From assembly GCA_011049465.1 (NCBI GenBank), contig DSBP01000153.1, positions 1-9,545 of the forward strand: a stretch of DNA of 9,545 nucleotides, in the 5' to 3' direction. The translations under genes and the position numbers were made by a program. The first letter of the stretch is position 1, and each line of letters begins with the position of its first letter. The stretch comes from a bacterium (GTDB taxonomy: Bacteria > Oederibacteriota > PGYV01 > DSBP01). Below the pieces are notes generated by a model. It made no database searches. It worked only from the letters and a program-made list of their open reading frames with translations, and was not told the DNA's origin. Of the stretch, positions 1 through 6,487 are shown in pieces.

Positions 1-366
1 GTCTTTATGAAATTATTTCAGTCCATTGATTCTTTCAGAGGGGAATCGGACATAAGGACATATCTTTACAGAATGGCGGTAAACAGGTCAATAGACCTTA
101 TCCGCTCCAGAAGGGTCAGAGAGGAAAAGATGGGAAAAATAGAGGTAAAAACAGTTCAGGAGAGCCATTTAGAGCCGAAATTCGCGGAGATTATAGAGAA
201 ATTGGATGAAAAACACAGGGTTGTCCTTCTTCTTTCCGAAGTGGCGGGGTTTTCATACAGGGAAATCGCCGAAGCCCTTGATACAAAAGTAGGGACGGTA
301 AAATCAAGGGTGAACAGGGCGATAACCGAGCTGAGGAAAATTTACGCGAAGGAGGGATTGCTGTGA
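1..366 (+). CDS. ECF-type RNA polymerase sigma factor, 5' end outside window
   Basis: This is an alternative sigma factor that directs RNA polymerase to a stress regulon. The frame is open to the first base: GTC TTT precedes the first ATG and supplies the V-F of the family's usual 'QEVFxKLF' helix. The ATG at position 7 is therefore internal and the true start lies upstream. Visible parts are the end of region 2 (FRGESDIRTYLYRMAVNRSI followed by DLIRSRR, the -10 recognition helix) and a complete region 4 with its helix-turn-helix (SYREIAEALDTKVGTVKSRV). About 121 residues are visible. ECF factors are usually 160-200 aa, so roughly 50-60 residues are missing. The stop overlaps the start of the anti-sigma gene, which is the classic sigma/anti-sigma arrangement. 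The ECF subgroup cannot be set from this fragment. The family call is secure; the inducing signal is inferred from neighbours. Confidence 0.93.
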   Translation, partial: VFMKLFQSIDSFRGESDIRTYLYRMAVNRSIDLIRSRRVREEKMGKIEVKTVQESHLEPKFAEIIEKLDEKHRVVLLLSEVAGFSYREIAEALDTKVGTVKSRVNRAITELRKIYAKEGLL

Positions 367-824
367 GGTGTGCTGAAGCAGGAAAGAAGTTTTACGATTA
401 TTTAAAGGGCGAGCTTGGGCCGCGGGAACGCGCCGGAATCAAGGCTCACCTTGATAAATGCAAACCGTGCGCCGAGGAACACAAAAAGCTGGGCAAAACA
501 AGGTCGCTGTTTGTCAATTCCCTTGAACCCGCGCCTGCCAAGGTAAAGAAGAGGCTTGATGCGGTTTTTCCGGCGGAGAGGAACGCGTTTTTGCTGCCGG
601 TTTTAAAGCCGGTTTTTGCCGCTGCGTTTAGCCTGATGCTTCTTGCGGGAGGAGCGGCATTTCTGGCGCTCAATGAGGCGAAAAAGCAGAATGAGATAAA
701 TGAGGCGATTTACATGCCGTTCAGCCATGTTGTGAAAAATGATGAGCCGTCTGTTTTTTCCGGGCCGCAGGTTAATTACATGACAAATGTGGATTTTTAT
801 AACATAAGCCTGATATATGAATAA
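363..824 (+). CDS. Zinc-finger (ZAS) transmembrane anti-sigma factor
   Basis: This 153-aa membrane protein probably binds and silences the sigma factor encoded immediately upstream. The N-terminal cytoplasmic part carries the zinc-binding anti-sigma signature H-x3-C-x2-C (H29, C33, C36, in HLDKCKPC). One hydrophobic span lies at about residues 83-104, leaving a short C-terminal tail of about 50 residues outside the membrane. The GTG start at 363 overlaps the sigma stop in a GTGA junction. It is preceded by a strong AAGGAGGG site at 349-356, so translation is coupled. The extracytoplasmic tail is too short for a large sensor domain, which suggests that the next gene product does the sensing. 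The ZAS call rests on the motif, the topology and the gene order; overall sequence identity to characterised members is probably low. Confidence 0.88.
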   Translation: MRCAEAGKKFYDYLKGELGPRERAGIKAHLDKCKPCAEEHKKLGKTRSLFVNSLEPAPAKVKKRLDAVFPAERNAFLLPVLKPVFAAAFSLMLLAGGAAFLALNEAKKQNEINEAIYMPFSHVVKNDEPSVFSGPQVNYMTNVDFYNISLIYE

Positions 825-829
825 AACGA

Positions 830-838
830 GAGAGGTGG
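830..838 (+). promoter_or_regulatory. Ribosome binding site supporting TTG start at 844
   Basis: GAGAGGTGG lies 5 bases before TTG 844, whereas nothing similar precedes the in-frame ATG at 817. This decides the start of the Spy/CpxP-like gene, although a coupled start at 817 cannot be fully excluded. Confidence 0.6.
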
Positions 839-843
839 TTTTC

Positions 844-1308
844 TTGGCTAAAACAGGGATTATGGTTCTTGCGGTTTCCGCGTTATTCGGAATTCAGGTT
901 TTATACGCGATGTCAGCCGGGACAAAAGGCGCGCAGCCGCGCGACAGGCATGACCATGTTTATTTTATGAAGGCTCTTGACTTAAGCGAAGAACAGGCTG
1001 CGAAAGTGAAGGAGATAAAGGATGCCTCGAAAACGGAAGTTGATTCCCACAAAAAGGCGATAGACGAAGCAACGCTCGAAATAAGGGAGGAGATAAAAAA
1101 CGAGAATCCGGACAGGGAAAAGATTTCAAGGCTCACAGAAACGATATCCGAGAACCAGAAGAAACTTATGATGCTGAGAAACGAGCATATGTTTTTGATA
1201 AAGGAGACACTGACAAACGAGCAGTTTGATAAGATGATGGATATAATGGAAAAACACGGGGAGAGGCGCGGGAAGTTTGATGGGAAGAGGAAAGACAGGA
1301 AGTTTTAG
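844..1308 (+). CDS. Spy/CpxP/CnrX-like periplasmic protein (LTxxQ type)
   Basis: This small exported helical protein resembles the Spy/CpxP and heavy-metal-resistance (CnrX/ZraP) group. I prefer the TTG start at 844 because AGAGGTGG lies 5-6 bases upstream. The in-frame ATG at 817, inside the end of the anti-sigma gene, has no ribosome site and would add nine residues. From the TTG the protein is 154 aa with a signal peptide or membrane anchor (hydrophobic stretch ending near VLYAMSAG). Two LTxxQ-type motifs are present, LSEEQ near the N-terminus and LTNEQ near the C-terminus, separated by charged helix. His residues in RHDHVYFMK and NEHMF sit roughly where CnrX-type proteins bind metal. In CnrYXH-like systems such a protein senses periplasmic metal for the sigma/anti-sigma pair, and that role is inferred here. 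A chaperone role like that of Spy is the alternative. Confidence 0.8.
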   Translation: MAKTGIMVLAVSALFGIQVLYAMSAGTKGAQPRDRHDHVYFMKALDLSEEQAAKVKEIKDASKTEVDSHKKAIDEATLEIREEIKNENPDREKISRLTETISENQKKLMMLRNEHMFLIKETLTNEQFDKMMDIMEKHGERRGKFDGKRKDRKF

Positions 1309-1388
1309 AATAAAGGCAGGATAAGCTGAAAATGTAAATGATGTCATATGTTGCGGCCTTAATAGGAATAGGAATCAGGAATTGTTTT

Positions 1389-1461
1389 TTACCCGCCACC
1401 CGCTCCGTCCTACAAATGTCCGGTTGTATCTCATAACTGACGGGTTGCCGCGGCGGGATAA
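1389..1461. repeat. Small intergenic inverted-repeat element
   Basis: In the gap after the sigma-factor cassette, TTACCCGCC at 1389-1397 is mirrored by GGCGGGATAA at 1452-1461, with one bulged base. An inner pair CCCG (1399-1402) and CGGG (1441-1444) nests inside it. The left arm also carries CCACCCGCTCCGTCCTAC (1396-1413), which closely matches the left arm of the element at 8350-8481. It is not a convincing terminator because the inner loop is about 38 bases and no clean U-run follows directly. A remnant of a dispersed non-coding repeat is the best guess. Confidence 0.4.
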
Positions 1462-1467
1462 TTTTTG

Positions 1468-1515
1468 TTGATTTTTTGCGGGGGTTGCATGATAATAATT
1501 AAAACAGGTTATAAT
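1468..1515 (+). promoter_or_regulatory. Putative sigma70-type promoter(s) for the secreted-protein pair
   Basis: Two overlapping candidates precede the gene at 1536. One is TTGATT (1468-1473) with a 17-base spacer to GATAAT (1491-1496). The other is TTGCAT (1485-1490) with a long 19-base spacer to a perfect TATAAT (1510-1515). The second would give a leader of only about 15 bases, so the first is somewhat more comfortable. The stretch is AT-rich compared with flanking coding DNA. Confidence 0.45.
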
Positions 1516-1535
1516 AAAACGGAGGGATAAACAAC

Positions 1536-2777
1536 ATGAAAAAAACAATTTTAACAGCAGCTCTGTTGCTGCTCGGCGTTTCGCTTTTTGCGGTGGTTCC
1601 GATTACAATCAATTACCAGGGATACCTGGCTGACAGCGGCGGGGTGCCTGTAAACGGACAGAAAAACCTGCGTTTTTATATTTATGACGCGCCAACCGGT
1701 GGAAACTATAAGTGGAGCGAAACGCAATCAGGTGTAAATATTTCAGAGGGTATTTTTAATGTTATTCTGGGAACTGTATGGCCGATTAAGCACTCTTTTC
1801 ACAGGGAATACTACCTTGAAATTCATGTTGACCATACAGGCACGGGTTCGTGGCAGGTAATGTCGCCGAGGCATACATTAACAAGCGTTCCGTACGCCCT
1901 TGCCGCTAAACAGGTTGTATATGACAACACTCTTACAGTAGCGCCTGACGGCGGAGGAACCACATCCACAGTGTCAAGGGCAATAGACATGCTTATGGGA
2001 ACGGGCGCTTTCGCGTTGGACGGCCCGCTTTTACCCGCGCCTTCAAATACAACGCCGTGGGTGATTGAGGTAAAGGGAGGGTATTACCATGAGCCGGGAA
2101 CATTCGGGGGGGCAGGAAGGATTGTAATACCCGGTTATGTGACTGTGCGCGGAGCCGGCTATAACGCCGTAAAAATCAGGACATCGAGCGGTTTTCAAAT
2201 GACCGGAACGAAAAGCGGTATGGAGGGTTTTACGATTACAAACACCAACTATACGGAAGTGATTAATATGGCTGCCTGCATCAACTGCTATGTGAGGGAC
2301 TGTTTAATAGAATCGGTTCAGCCGAATCCCGCTATAAATATGACAAATGCTGTTGAAAGCGAAATAAGGGGAAACAGAATAATCGGATACGGCAGCGGCT
2401 CCGCGAGGGGAATAAGAATAGGCGGTATTAACAGGTGCGATATCAGGGATAATTATATAGATATCAATAACCCCGCCCTCCCTTCAGCAAACACGGGTTC
2501 ATACGCGATAAGCGATGCGGGCAGCGCGATAATAAACAGTTACATTACAAACAATACAATACGTTACAATACTTCAGGCAGCGGCGCAACCGCCGGTTAC
2601 GGCATAGGGTTAAGTTCGGGCGGCTCGGGCCGCGTAAGCAGCAATATCTTCCATTTAGGGATCGCTCCAAAGGATATTGTTGATATGTCAACATACACCG
2701 CGCCGGCAAGCACGGCATTTACGCCTGACGGAGTAAACAATCAGGGCAGCAGCGGCGCGCTGCTCAGTAATTTTTAA
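1536..2777 (+). CDS. Secreted right-handed beta-helix protein with N-terminal INYQG domain
   Basis: This 413-aa exported protein starts at ATG 1536 after GGAGGG (1521-1526). It has a signal peptide (about residues 1-19, ending LFA). Residues 24-125 form a domain seen at the front of many exported proteins of uncultured bacteria: INYQGYLADSGG, then YDAPTGGNYKWSETQSG, then MSPRHTLTSVPYALAA. Residues about 130-375 look like a right-handed parallel beta-helix of the pectin-lyase fold. That part has a PWVIEVKGGYY entry strand and short repeats rich in N, G and I, such as YVRDCLIES, EIRGNRIIGYG and DIRDNYIDI. I see no catalytic motif that fixes a substrate, so enzyme activity is not claimed; surface polysaccharide binding or adhesion is equally possible. 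The next gene follows after 9 bases, so the two are probably co-expressed and both act outside the inner membrane. Confidence 0.78.
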   Translation: MKKTILTAALLLLGVSLFAVVPITINYQGYLADSGGVPVNGQKNLRFYIYDAPTGGNYKWSETQSGVNISEGIFNVILGTVWPIKHSFHREYYLEIHVDHTGTGSWQVMSPRHTLTSVPYALAAKQVVYDNTLTVAPDGGGTTSTVSRAIDMLMGTGAFALDGPLLPAPSNTTPWVIEVKGGYYHEPGTFGGAGRIVIPGYVTVRGAGYNAVKIRTSSGFQMTGTKSGMEGFTITNTNYTEVINMAACINCYVRDCLIESVQPNPAINMTNAVESEIRGNRIIGYGSGSARGIRIGGINRCDIRDNYIDINNPALPSANTGSYAISDAGSAIINSYITNNTIRYNTSGSGATAGYGIGLSSGGSGRVSSNIFHLGIAPKDIVDMSTYTAPASTAFTPDGVNNQGSSGALLSNF

Positions 2778-2786
2778 GGAATTAAA

Positions 2787-3371
2787 ATGAAAAAAACCGC
2801 CTCTCTCTTTTTTGCCGCTGCTGCGGTATTTTTATCCGCGGGTTTCGCTGCCGCGCACAGCGGTTTTTCTTCCGCTGATTATGCGGGCGTTGATGATGTT
2901 GTTGACGCAGGCGGCAGTACTGCCTCTTCGGCAGACTACAGCGTATTAAGCGCAATAGGGCAGGCAGCCATAGGGCAGGCAGCTTCGGCGGATTATGTGA
3001 TTAACGCCGGTTTTTTAAGGGCAAAACTTGTTGCGCCGACAGCCACTCCCACTGTAGTTTTAACGGCAACGCCGACAGCCACTCCCACAGCCGCGCCGGA
3101 GACGGACCTTAAAAACGCTTATATATACCCGTCGCTTGTGAATTTTCAGCAGGGGCGTACTGTGCTTAAATTCATGAAGCTCGCGAAAGATGTTTATATA
3201 AGGATATACAACATCAACGGCGGGGTTGTAATGAGCCTTGAGGCAGCGGCTGAAACAGGGAACTGCGAGATTGACCTGTCCAAAACAAATATTTCACCCG
3301 GGATATATATCTGCGTTATTTCACGCGGCTCCGCGGAACACAGGGTTTTCAGGTTCGCTGTGGTAAGGTAG
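2787..3371 (+). CDS. Secreted protein with Thr-Pro linker and T9SS/FlgD-like C-terminal domain
   Basis: This 194-aa exported protein has a signal peptide at about residues 1-23 (cleavage near FAAA). Next comes a region with repeated SADY and IGQ motifs (about residues 28-76, ending YVINAGF), a pattern common in candidate-phylum surface proteins. A low-complexity linker (PTATPT repeats, about residues 84-104) follows. The last 85 or so residues resemble the C-terminal beta-sandwich of type IX sorting domains and FlgD Ig-like domains: YIYPSLVNF at the start, VYIRIYNINGGVV in the middle, then SPGIYICVISRG and RVFRFAVVR at the end. The usual YPNPF is degenerate here (YPSLVNF). Its start has a TAAGGA site overlapping the previous stop. 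It is likely a surface-displayed or cell-wall-linked partner of the beta-helix protein. Whether a sorting machine exists in this organism cannot be seen here. Confidence 0.75.
   Translation: MKKTASLFFAAAAVFLSAGFAAAHSGFSSADYAGVDDVVDAGGSTASSADYSVLSAIGQAAIGQAASADYVINAGFLRAKLVAPTATPTVVLTATPTATPTAAPETDLKNAYIYPSLVNFQQGRTVLKFMKLAKDVYIRIYNINGGVVMSLEAAAETGNCEIDLSKTNISPGIYICVISRGSAEHRVFRFAVVR
2955..2984 (+). repeat. 15-bp tandem duplication within coding sequence
   Basis: ATAGGGCAGGCAGCC (2955-2969) is followed immediately by ATAGGGCAGGCAGCT (2970-2984), encoding IGQAA twice. The two units differ only in the last base, which indicates a recent in-frame tandem duplication in the secreted protein. Confidence 0.85.
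3034..3088 (+). repeat. 19-bp direct repeat encoding the Thr-Pro linker
   Basis: CGCCGACAGCCACTCCCAC occurs at 3034-3052 and again, identical, at 3070-3088, encoding PTATPT both times. This is nucleotide-level duplication inside the flexible linker, and linker length is probably slippage-prone. Confidence 0.85.
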
Positions 3372-3417
3372 CTGTTTCCGTAAAAGGCTGTTAAGCGCAA
3401 ATCAACAGGAGAAAAAA

Positions 3418-3651
3418 ATGTCCGAAGGAACGCCAAAGCCCAAGGTATATGTTGAAAAACGCGGCGGCAAAGAAGTGACAATTATAAAGGGGCTGCATAC
3501 ATGGGGGAAAGAGCGGCTTGAAAAGACAGCCCGGGATATTAAGAAAAAAACCGGATGCGGCGGCACTGTGAAAGACGGGATTATTGAGCTTCAGGGGGAT
3601 TTAAGGGGAAATTCAAAGTTTAAAGCTGAAATATTAAAATTGTTTCATTAA
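3418..3651 (+). CDS. YciH/SUI1 family (eIF1-like) translation factor homologue
   Basis: This 77-aa protein of the SUI1 fold is the bacterial YciH type related to eukaryotic/archaeal eIF1. The family's core is visible: KRGGKEVTIIKGL (residues 14-26), then KKKTGCGGTVKDGIIELQGD (residues 42-61), the conserved basic and glycine loop plus the ELQGD strand. YciH proteins are usually somewhat longer (about 105 aa), and this one has a short N-terminus. The C-terminal 'L...G' ending is replaced by FKAEILKLFH. AGGAG at 3407-3411 supports ATG 3418. It lies 46 bases after the secreted-protein pair and 119 bases before the next gene, so it may be the tail of the first operon. The role in bacteria is poorly settled; effects on initiation fidelity and stress translation are reported for E. 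coli YciH. Confidence 0.88.
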   Translation: MSEGTPKPKVYVEKRGGKEVTIIKGLHTWGKERLEKTARDIKKKTGCGGTVKDGIIELQGDLRGNSKFKAEILKLFH

Positions 3652-3710
3652 ACCTGACAATCCGGTTAAAAAGAGTTTGTGGTTTGAAGACAGAAAAAAA
3701 CCGATACTTC

Positions 3711-3739
3711 TTGAATACATACCTGTTTACTGATAAAAT
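3711..3739 (+). promoter_or_regulatory. Putative sigma70-type promoter for the TPR-helicase-NicO operon
   Basis: TTGAAT (3711-3716) is followed after 17 bases by TAAAAT (3734-3739). Transcription would start near 3746, leaving a leader of about 25 bases before ATG 3771. Downstream genes are separated by only 11, 9 and 2 bases, so this could drive all four. Confidence 0.55.
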
Positions 3740-3758
3740 TATGGTTCAGGATTATTTC

Positions 3759-3766
3759 AGGAGGAG
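3759..3766 (+). promoter_or_regulatory. Ribosome binding site fixing ATG 3771
   Basis: AGGAGGAG ends 4 bases before ATG 3771. The longer in-frame reading from ATG 3684 has no such site, would run through the putative promoter and would bury the signal peptide, so 3771 is the start. Confidence 0.85.
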
Positions 3767-3770
3767 ACGT

Positions 3771-4505
3771 ATGAAGAGAAATTTATTCATGATAATCTTC
3801 TTATCCGCCGCTTGCCTGCTGGCTGCTGCCAATGATTTCAAAGAAGGCAATGAACTGTACCTTGGCGAGAAATATGAGGATGCGCTGAAAAAATACGGGG
3901 AATTTTTAAAGGATAATTCAGACAGGTATGAGGGGTTTTATAATGCGGGGAATGCTTTATTCAGGCTCGGGCAGTATGAGCAGGCGATCAAAATGTATGA
4001 AGAGGCGCTGAAGCTCAAGCCCGGAGAAGAGGACATAATGCATAATATGGAGGTTGCGCGCTCAAAACTGCCAAAGGACAAGCAGCAGGAGCAGCAAACC
4101 GGCGGGGACGGGTCAAAAGAGGAGGGGGATAACCGGGCCTCTGAGGGGCAGCCTCAGCAGGGGCAGGGTGAGGCGCAGGCTTCTTCAGGCGGCGGGCAGA
4201 GCGGAGGCGGCGAAAGAAGCGAAGCGCAGAAAAAAGCTGACAGCGAAAAACTGAAAGAACAGGCGCAAAAGTCGCTCGGAATGTCGGAAGACGAGATACA
4301 GGCGCTTATGAACATGATGCAGCAGCAGGAGAAACGGCTGCAGGGTTATTTTGGCAATCAGCAGAGGCAGCAGCAGCGGGACACGGATTTTCCGGATTTC
4401 TTCAACATGTCGCCCGATGAGATAATGAGATACATGGAAAGGCGCATGATGGATCCGCAGCAGCAGGGACAGAGGCAGGGAAGCGGCGGGGAAAAGGACT
4501 GGTAG
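3771..4505 (+). CDS. Exported TPR protein, BatC-like, with Gln-rich C-terminal half
   Basis: From ATG 3771 the protein is 244 aa. A signal peptide (MKRNLFMIIFLSAACLLAAA) is followed by two tetratricopeptide repeats, about residues 21-54 and 55-88 (FYNAGNALFRLGQYEQAIKM is typical). Then comes a charged Gln/Gly/Ser-rich stretch (about 100-155). The C-terminal region (155-244) holds SEDEIQALMNMMQQQEKRLQ, a pattern also found in BatC/BatE-type aerotolerance proteins, followed by Met/Gln/Arg-rich sequence. The SAAC segment resembles a lipobox but has Ser at -3, so cleavage by signal peptidase I after AAA is more likely. BatC normally sits beside MoxR and VWA-domain genes. None is present here, so this copy is an orphan and its partner is unknown. 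It likely acts in the periplasm as a protein-protein scaffold. Confidence 0.75.
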   Translation: MKRNLFMIIFLSAACLLAAANDFKEGNELYLGEKYEDALKKYGEFLKDNSDRYEGFYNAGNALFRLGQYEQAIKMYEEALKLKPGEEDIMHNMEVARSKLPKDKQQEQQTGGDGSKEEGDNRASEGQPQQGQGEAQASSGGGQSGGGERSEAQKKADSEKLKEQAQKSLGMSEDEIQALMNMMQQQEKRLQGYFGNQQRQQQRDTDFPDFFNMSPDEIMRYMERRMMDPQQQGQRQGSGGEKDW

Positions 4506-4510
4506 GAGGA
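4503..4510 (+). promoter_or_regulatory. Ribosome binding site supporting TTG 4517
   Basis: TAGGAGGA overlaps the stop of the TPR gene and lies 6 bases before TTG 4517. The next in-frame ATG (4535) is 24 bases away, too far, so the helicase starts with TTG. Confidence 0.8.
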
Positions 4511-4516
4511 TAAATT

Positions 4517-6478
4517 TTGAAAAAGTATTTCAGCATGAACCTTCCGGATATAATAGAAGGATATGAAGAGCGGAAAGAGCAGCTTGAAATGGCAGAGGCG
4601 GTTGGCTCTGCCCTTGAAAAGAGCGAAAACCTTCTTGTGGAGGCCGGGACAGGCGTGGGAAAGACGCTCGCTTACCTTATACCCGCGGCTGAGTGGGCAA
4701 TAGCCAACAAAAAACGGGTTATTGTCGCCACCTATTCAAAGGCGCTTCAGAGCCAGATATTTGAAAAGGACCTGCCTGTCGTAAGCGGGATATTTCCGAA
4801 ACTCAAGTTTGACATAATGTTCGGGGGCGAGAATTACTTCTGCTATAAAAAGGAGAAGGAGCTGGGCCCGCAGGAAAATCTCTTTGGCGGCGGCACGAAC
4901 ACGCCCAGGACAATCGAGGCAATAAAGAGCTCCGGCGGCATAAAGGAAAATGTAAAATCATTCATACCGCCCGACGTCTGGGACGCGGTAAAGAGGGAAA
5001 AATACCGCTGTTCTGAGGAGGCGTGCCATGATTTTAAGAGGTGTTTTTACTGGCAAAAGAGGAGAAAACTCTCAAAGGCGCACATAATAGTTGTGAACCA
5101 CCATCTCTTTTTCGGGGACCTGCTTGTAAAGCGCACCCTGCTTCCCCAGGCCTCGGCTGTGGTATTTGACGAGGCGCACAAGCTTGAGGAGGTAATGCGC
5201 TCGATGTTCAGCCGCCGGTTTTCCTCATTCGCTTATATCAGGCTCATAAAGGAGCTTGAGGATTTTCTGAAAAAGGACAAGAAGAGGACAAAGAAGGCAT
5301 ACACAAAAGAAAAGACAATGCTTAAGGCCGCTTCCGGTGAATTCAAGAATTTCATCTATTCAATTTACGACGACGGGCGAATAAACCTTAAGGAGGGCGG
5401 CAGCGTGCTCTTTAACGGCAGCGCTCCCTATCTTGAGGCGCCCGATATCAGGGAGGCGCTCAAAGGCGCGTCCGCGGTTGTCCGCGCCGCCGCAGGGGAC
5501 GCGGATGAAAAGGAGATGAAGAACTACTGTGATTACCTGCTTGATTCCGTGGAGTCGCACGCTGAGACGATTGAGATGTGGGCCGCAAGAAGGGAAAAGG
5601 ATTATTTTTACTGGCTTGAGGAGGAGCGCGGCAAAAACATGAATTTTTTCGCCACGCCTTATGACCTGAAAAGGGATTTTGAGGAAAATATCTTTTATAA
5701 TTACGAGTCGGTAATCATGACATCTGCCACGCTTTGCGCCGGAGATGATTTCGCCTACATAAAAGCGAGGTTCGGGCTTGAAGACGCCCCGTCGCTTGAG
5801 CTTAAGTCGCCTTTTGATTTTAAGGCAAGGGCTCTTCTTTATCTTGAAAAACAGCTCCCGCCGCCGCAGGATTTGCGTTATCCGGGCGCGCTCGCGTCCA
5901 GGCTGTCCCGGATAATTGAGTCCGCGGGCGGCAACATGCTTGTGCTTTTTACCAGCATTGAGCTTATGAAAAAAACAAAGGAAGCGCTGGAGCCTTCCTT
6001 TCCCTCCATTCCGTTTCTTATGCAGGGGAGCGCGCCGCCCATGGCGCTGATTGAAGAATTCCGGAGGGAGCCGTCTGTTCTTTTTGCGACGCTGACATTT
6101 TGGCAGGGCATTGACATAAAGGGAGATGATTTGCGGTGCGTGGTGATTACGCGGCTGCCCTTTGAAGTGCCCGCGCACCCGATGCAAAAGGCGGTTTACA
6201 GCCACATAAACGAGCTTGGCGGAAATGATTTCGCCGAGATAGCCCTGCCGCGCGCCATATTCATGCTCAAGCAGGGGTTTGGCAGGCTGATACGATCAAA
6301 GGATGATTACGGCGCTGTTATGATTCTTGACACGCGGATAGTGACAAAGCCTTACGGCAGGCGTTTTCTGGCTGCCCTGCCGGACGCGTCAATAACCCAC
6401 TCGGTTGAGGATACGGCCAAATTTATATCGGACATACAAAAATTCGGTTATAGAAGGGTTGTCCCCGAAGTTTTATAG
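4517..6478 (+). CDS. dinG: DinG/XPD-family iron-sulfur DNA helicase
   Basis: This 653-aa superfamily 2 helicase is of the XPD/DinG type, a 5'-3' ATP-dependent enzyme that unwinds forked DNA, R-loops and similar structures. Motifs in order are: Q-motif region YEERKEQLEMA (16-26); Walker A AGTGVGKT (43-50); four cysteines placed for a 4Fe-4S cluster (C109, C165, C170, C176); VNHHLFF (193-199); Walker B DEAH (218-221); motif V FWQGIDIKG (from 528); and motif VI QGFGRLIR (586-593). Length matches E. coli DinG/YoaA, and no N-terminal exonuclease domain (as in Gram-positive DinG) is present. I use dinG as a family label; YoaA-like is equally possible. It starts 11 bases after the TPR gene and is followed 9 bases later by the metal-export genes. 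The cluster gives it a possible sensitivity to iron or redox state. Confidence 0.92.
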   Translation: MKKYFSMNLPDIIEGYEERKEQLEMAEAVGSALEKSENLLVEAGTGVGKTLAYLIPAAEWAIANKKRVIVATYSKALQSQIFEKDLPVVSGIFPKLKFDIMFGGENYFCYKKEKELGPQENLFGGGTNTPRTIEAIKSSGGIKENVKSFIPPDVWDAVKREKYRCSEEACHDFKRCFYWQKRRKLSKAHIIVVNHHLFFGDLLVKRTLLPQASAVVFDEAHKLEEVMRSMFSRRFSSFAYIRLIKELEDFLKKDKKRTKKAYTKEKTMLKAASGEFKNFIYSIYDDGRINLKEGGSVLFNGSAPYLEAPDIREALKGASAVVRAAAGDADEKEMKNYCDYLLDSVESHAETIEMWAARREKDYFYWLEEERGKNMNFFATPYDLKRDFEENIFYNYESVIMTSATLCAGDDFAYIKARFGLEDAPSLELKSPFDFKARALLYLEKQLPPPQDLRYPGALASRLSRIIESAGGNMLVLFTSIELMKKTKEALEPSFPSIPFLMQGSAPPMALIEEFRREPSVLFATLTFWQGIDIKGDDLRCVVITRLPFEVPAHPMQKAVYSHINELGGNDFAEIALPRAIFMLKQGFGRLIRSKDDYGAVMILDTRIVTKPYGRRFLAALPDASITHSVEDTAKFISDIQKFGYRRVVPEVL

Positions 6479-6487
6479 GGGGTAAAA

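Noticed and set aside
3652..3680. Possible terminator AACC...GGTT after the YciH gene
   Set aside because: Only four base pairs pair without mismatch and the stem is followed by A-rich, not T-rich, sequence.
3781..3815. Lipoprotein signal (SAAC) in the TPR protein
   Set aside because: The -3 position is Ser rather than Leu/Val/Ile, and a good signal peptidase I site (LLAAA before NDF) lies just downstream.
5360..6205. 281-residue minus-strand open frame
   Set aside because: It lies wholly inside the helicase gene, is Arg/Lys/Pro-biased in the way of antisense shadows, and has no recognisable motif; the plus strand carries all helicase motifs.
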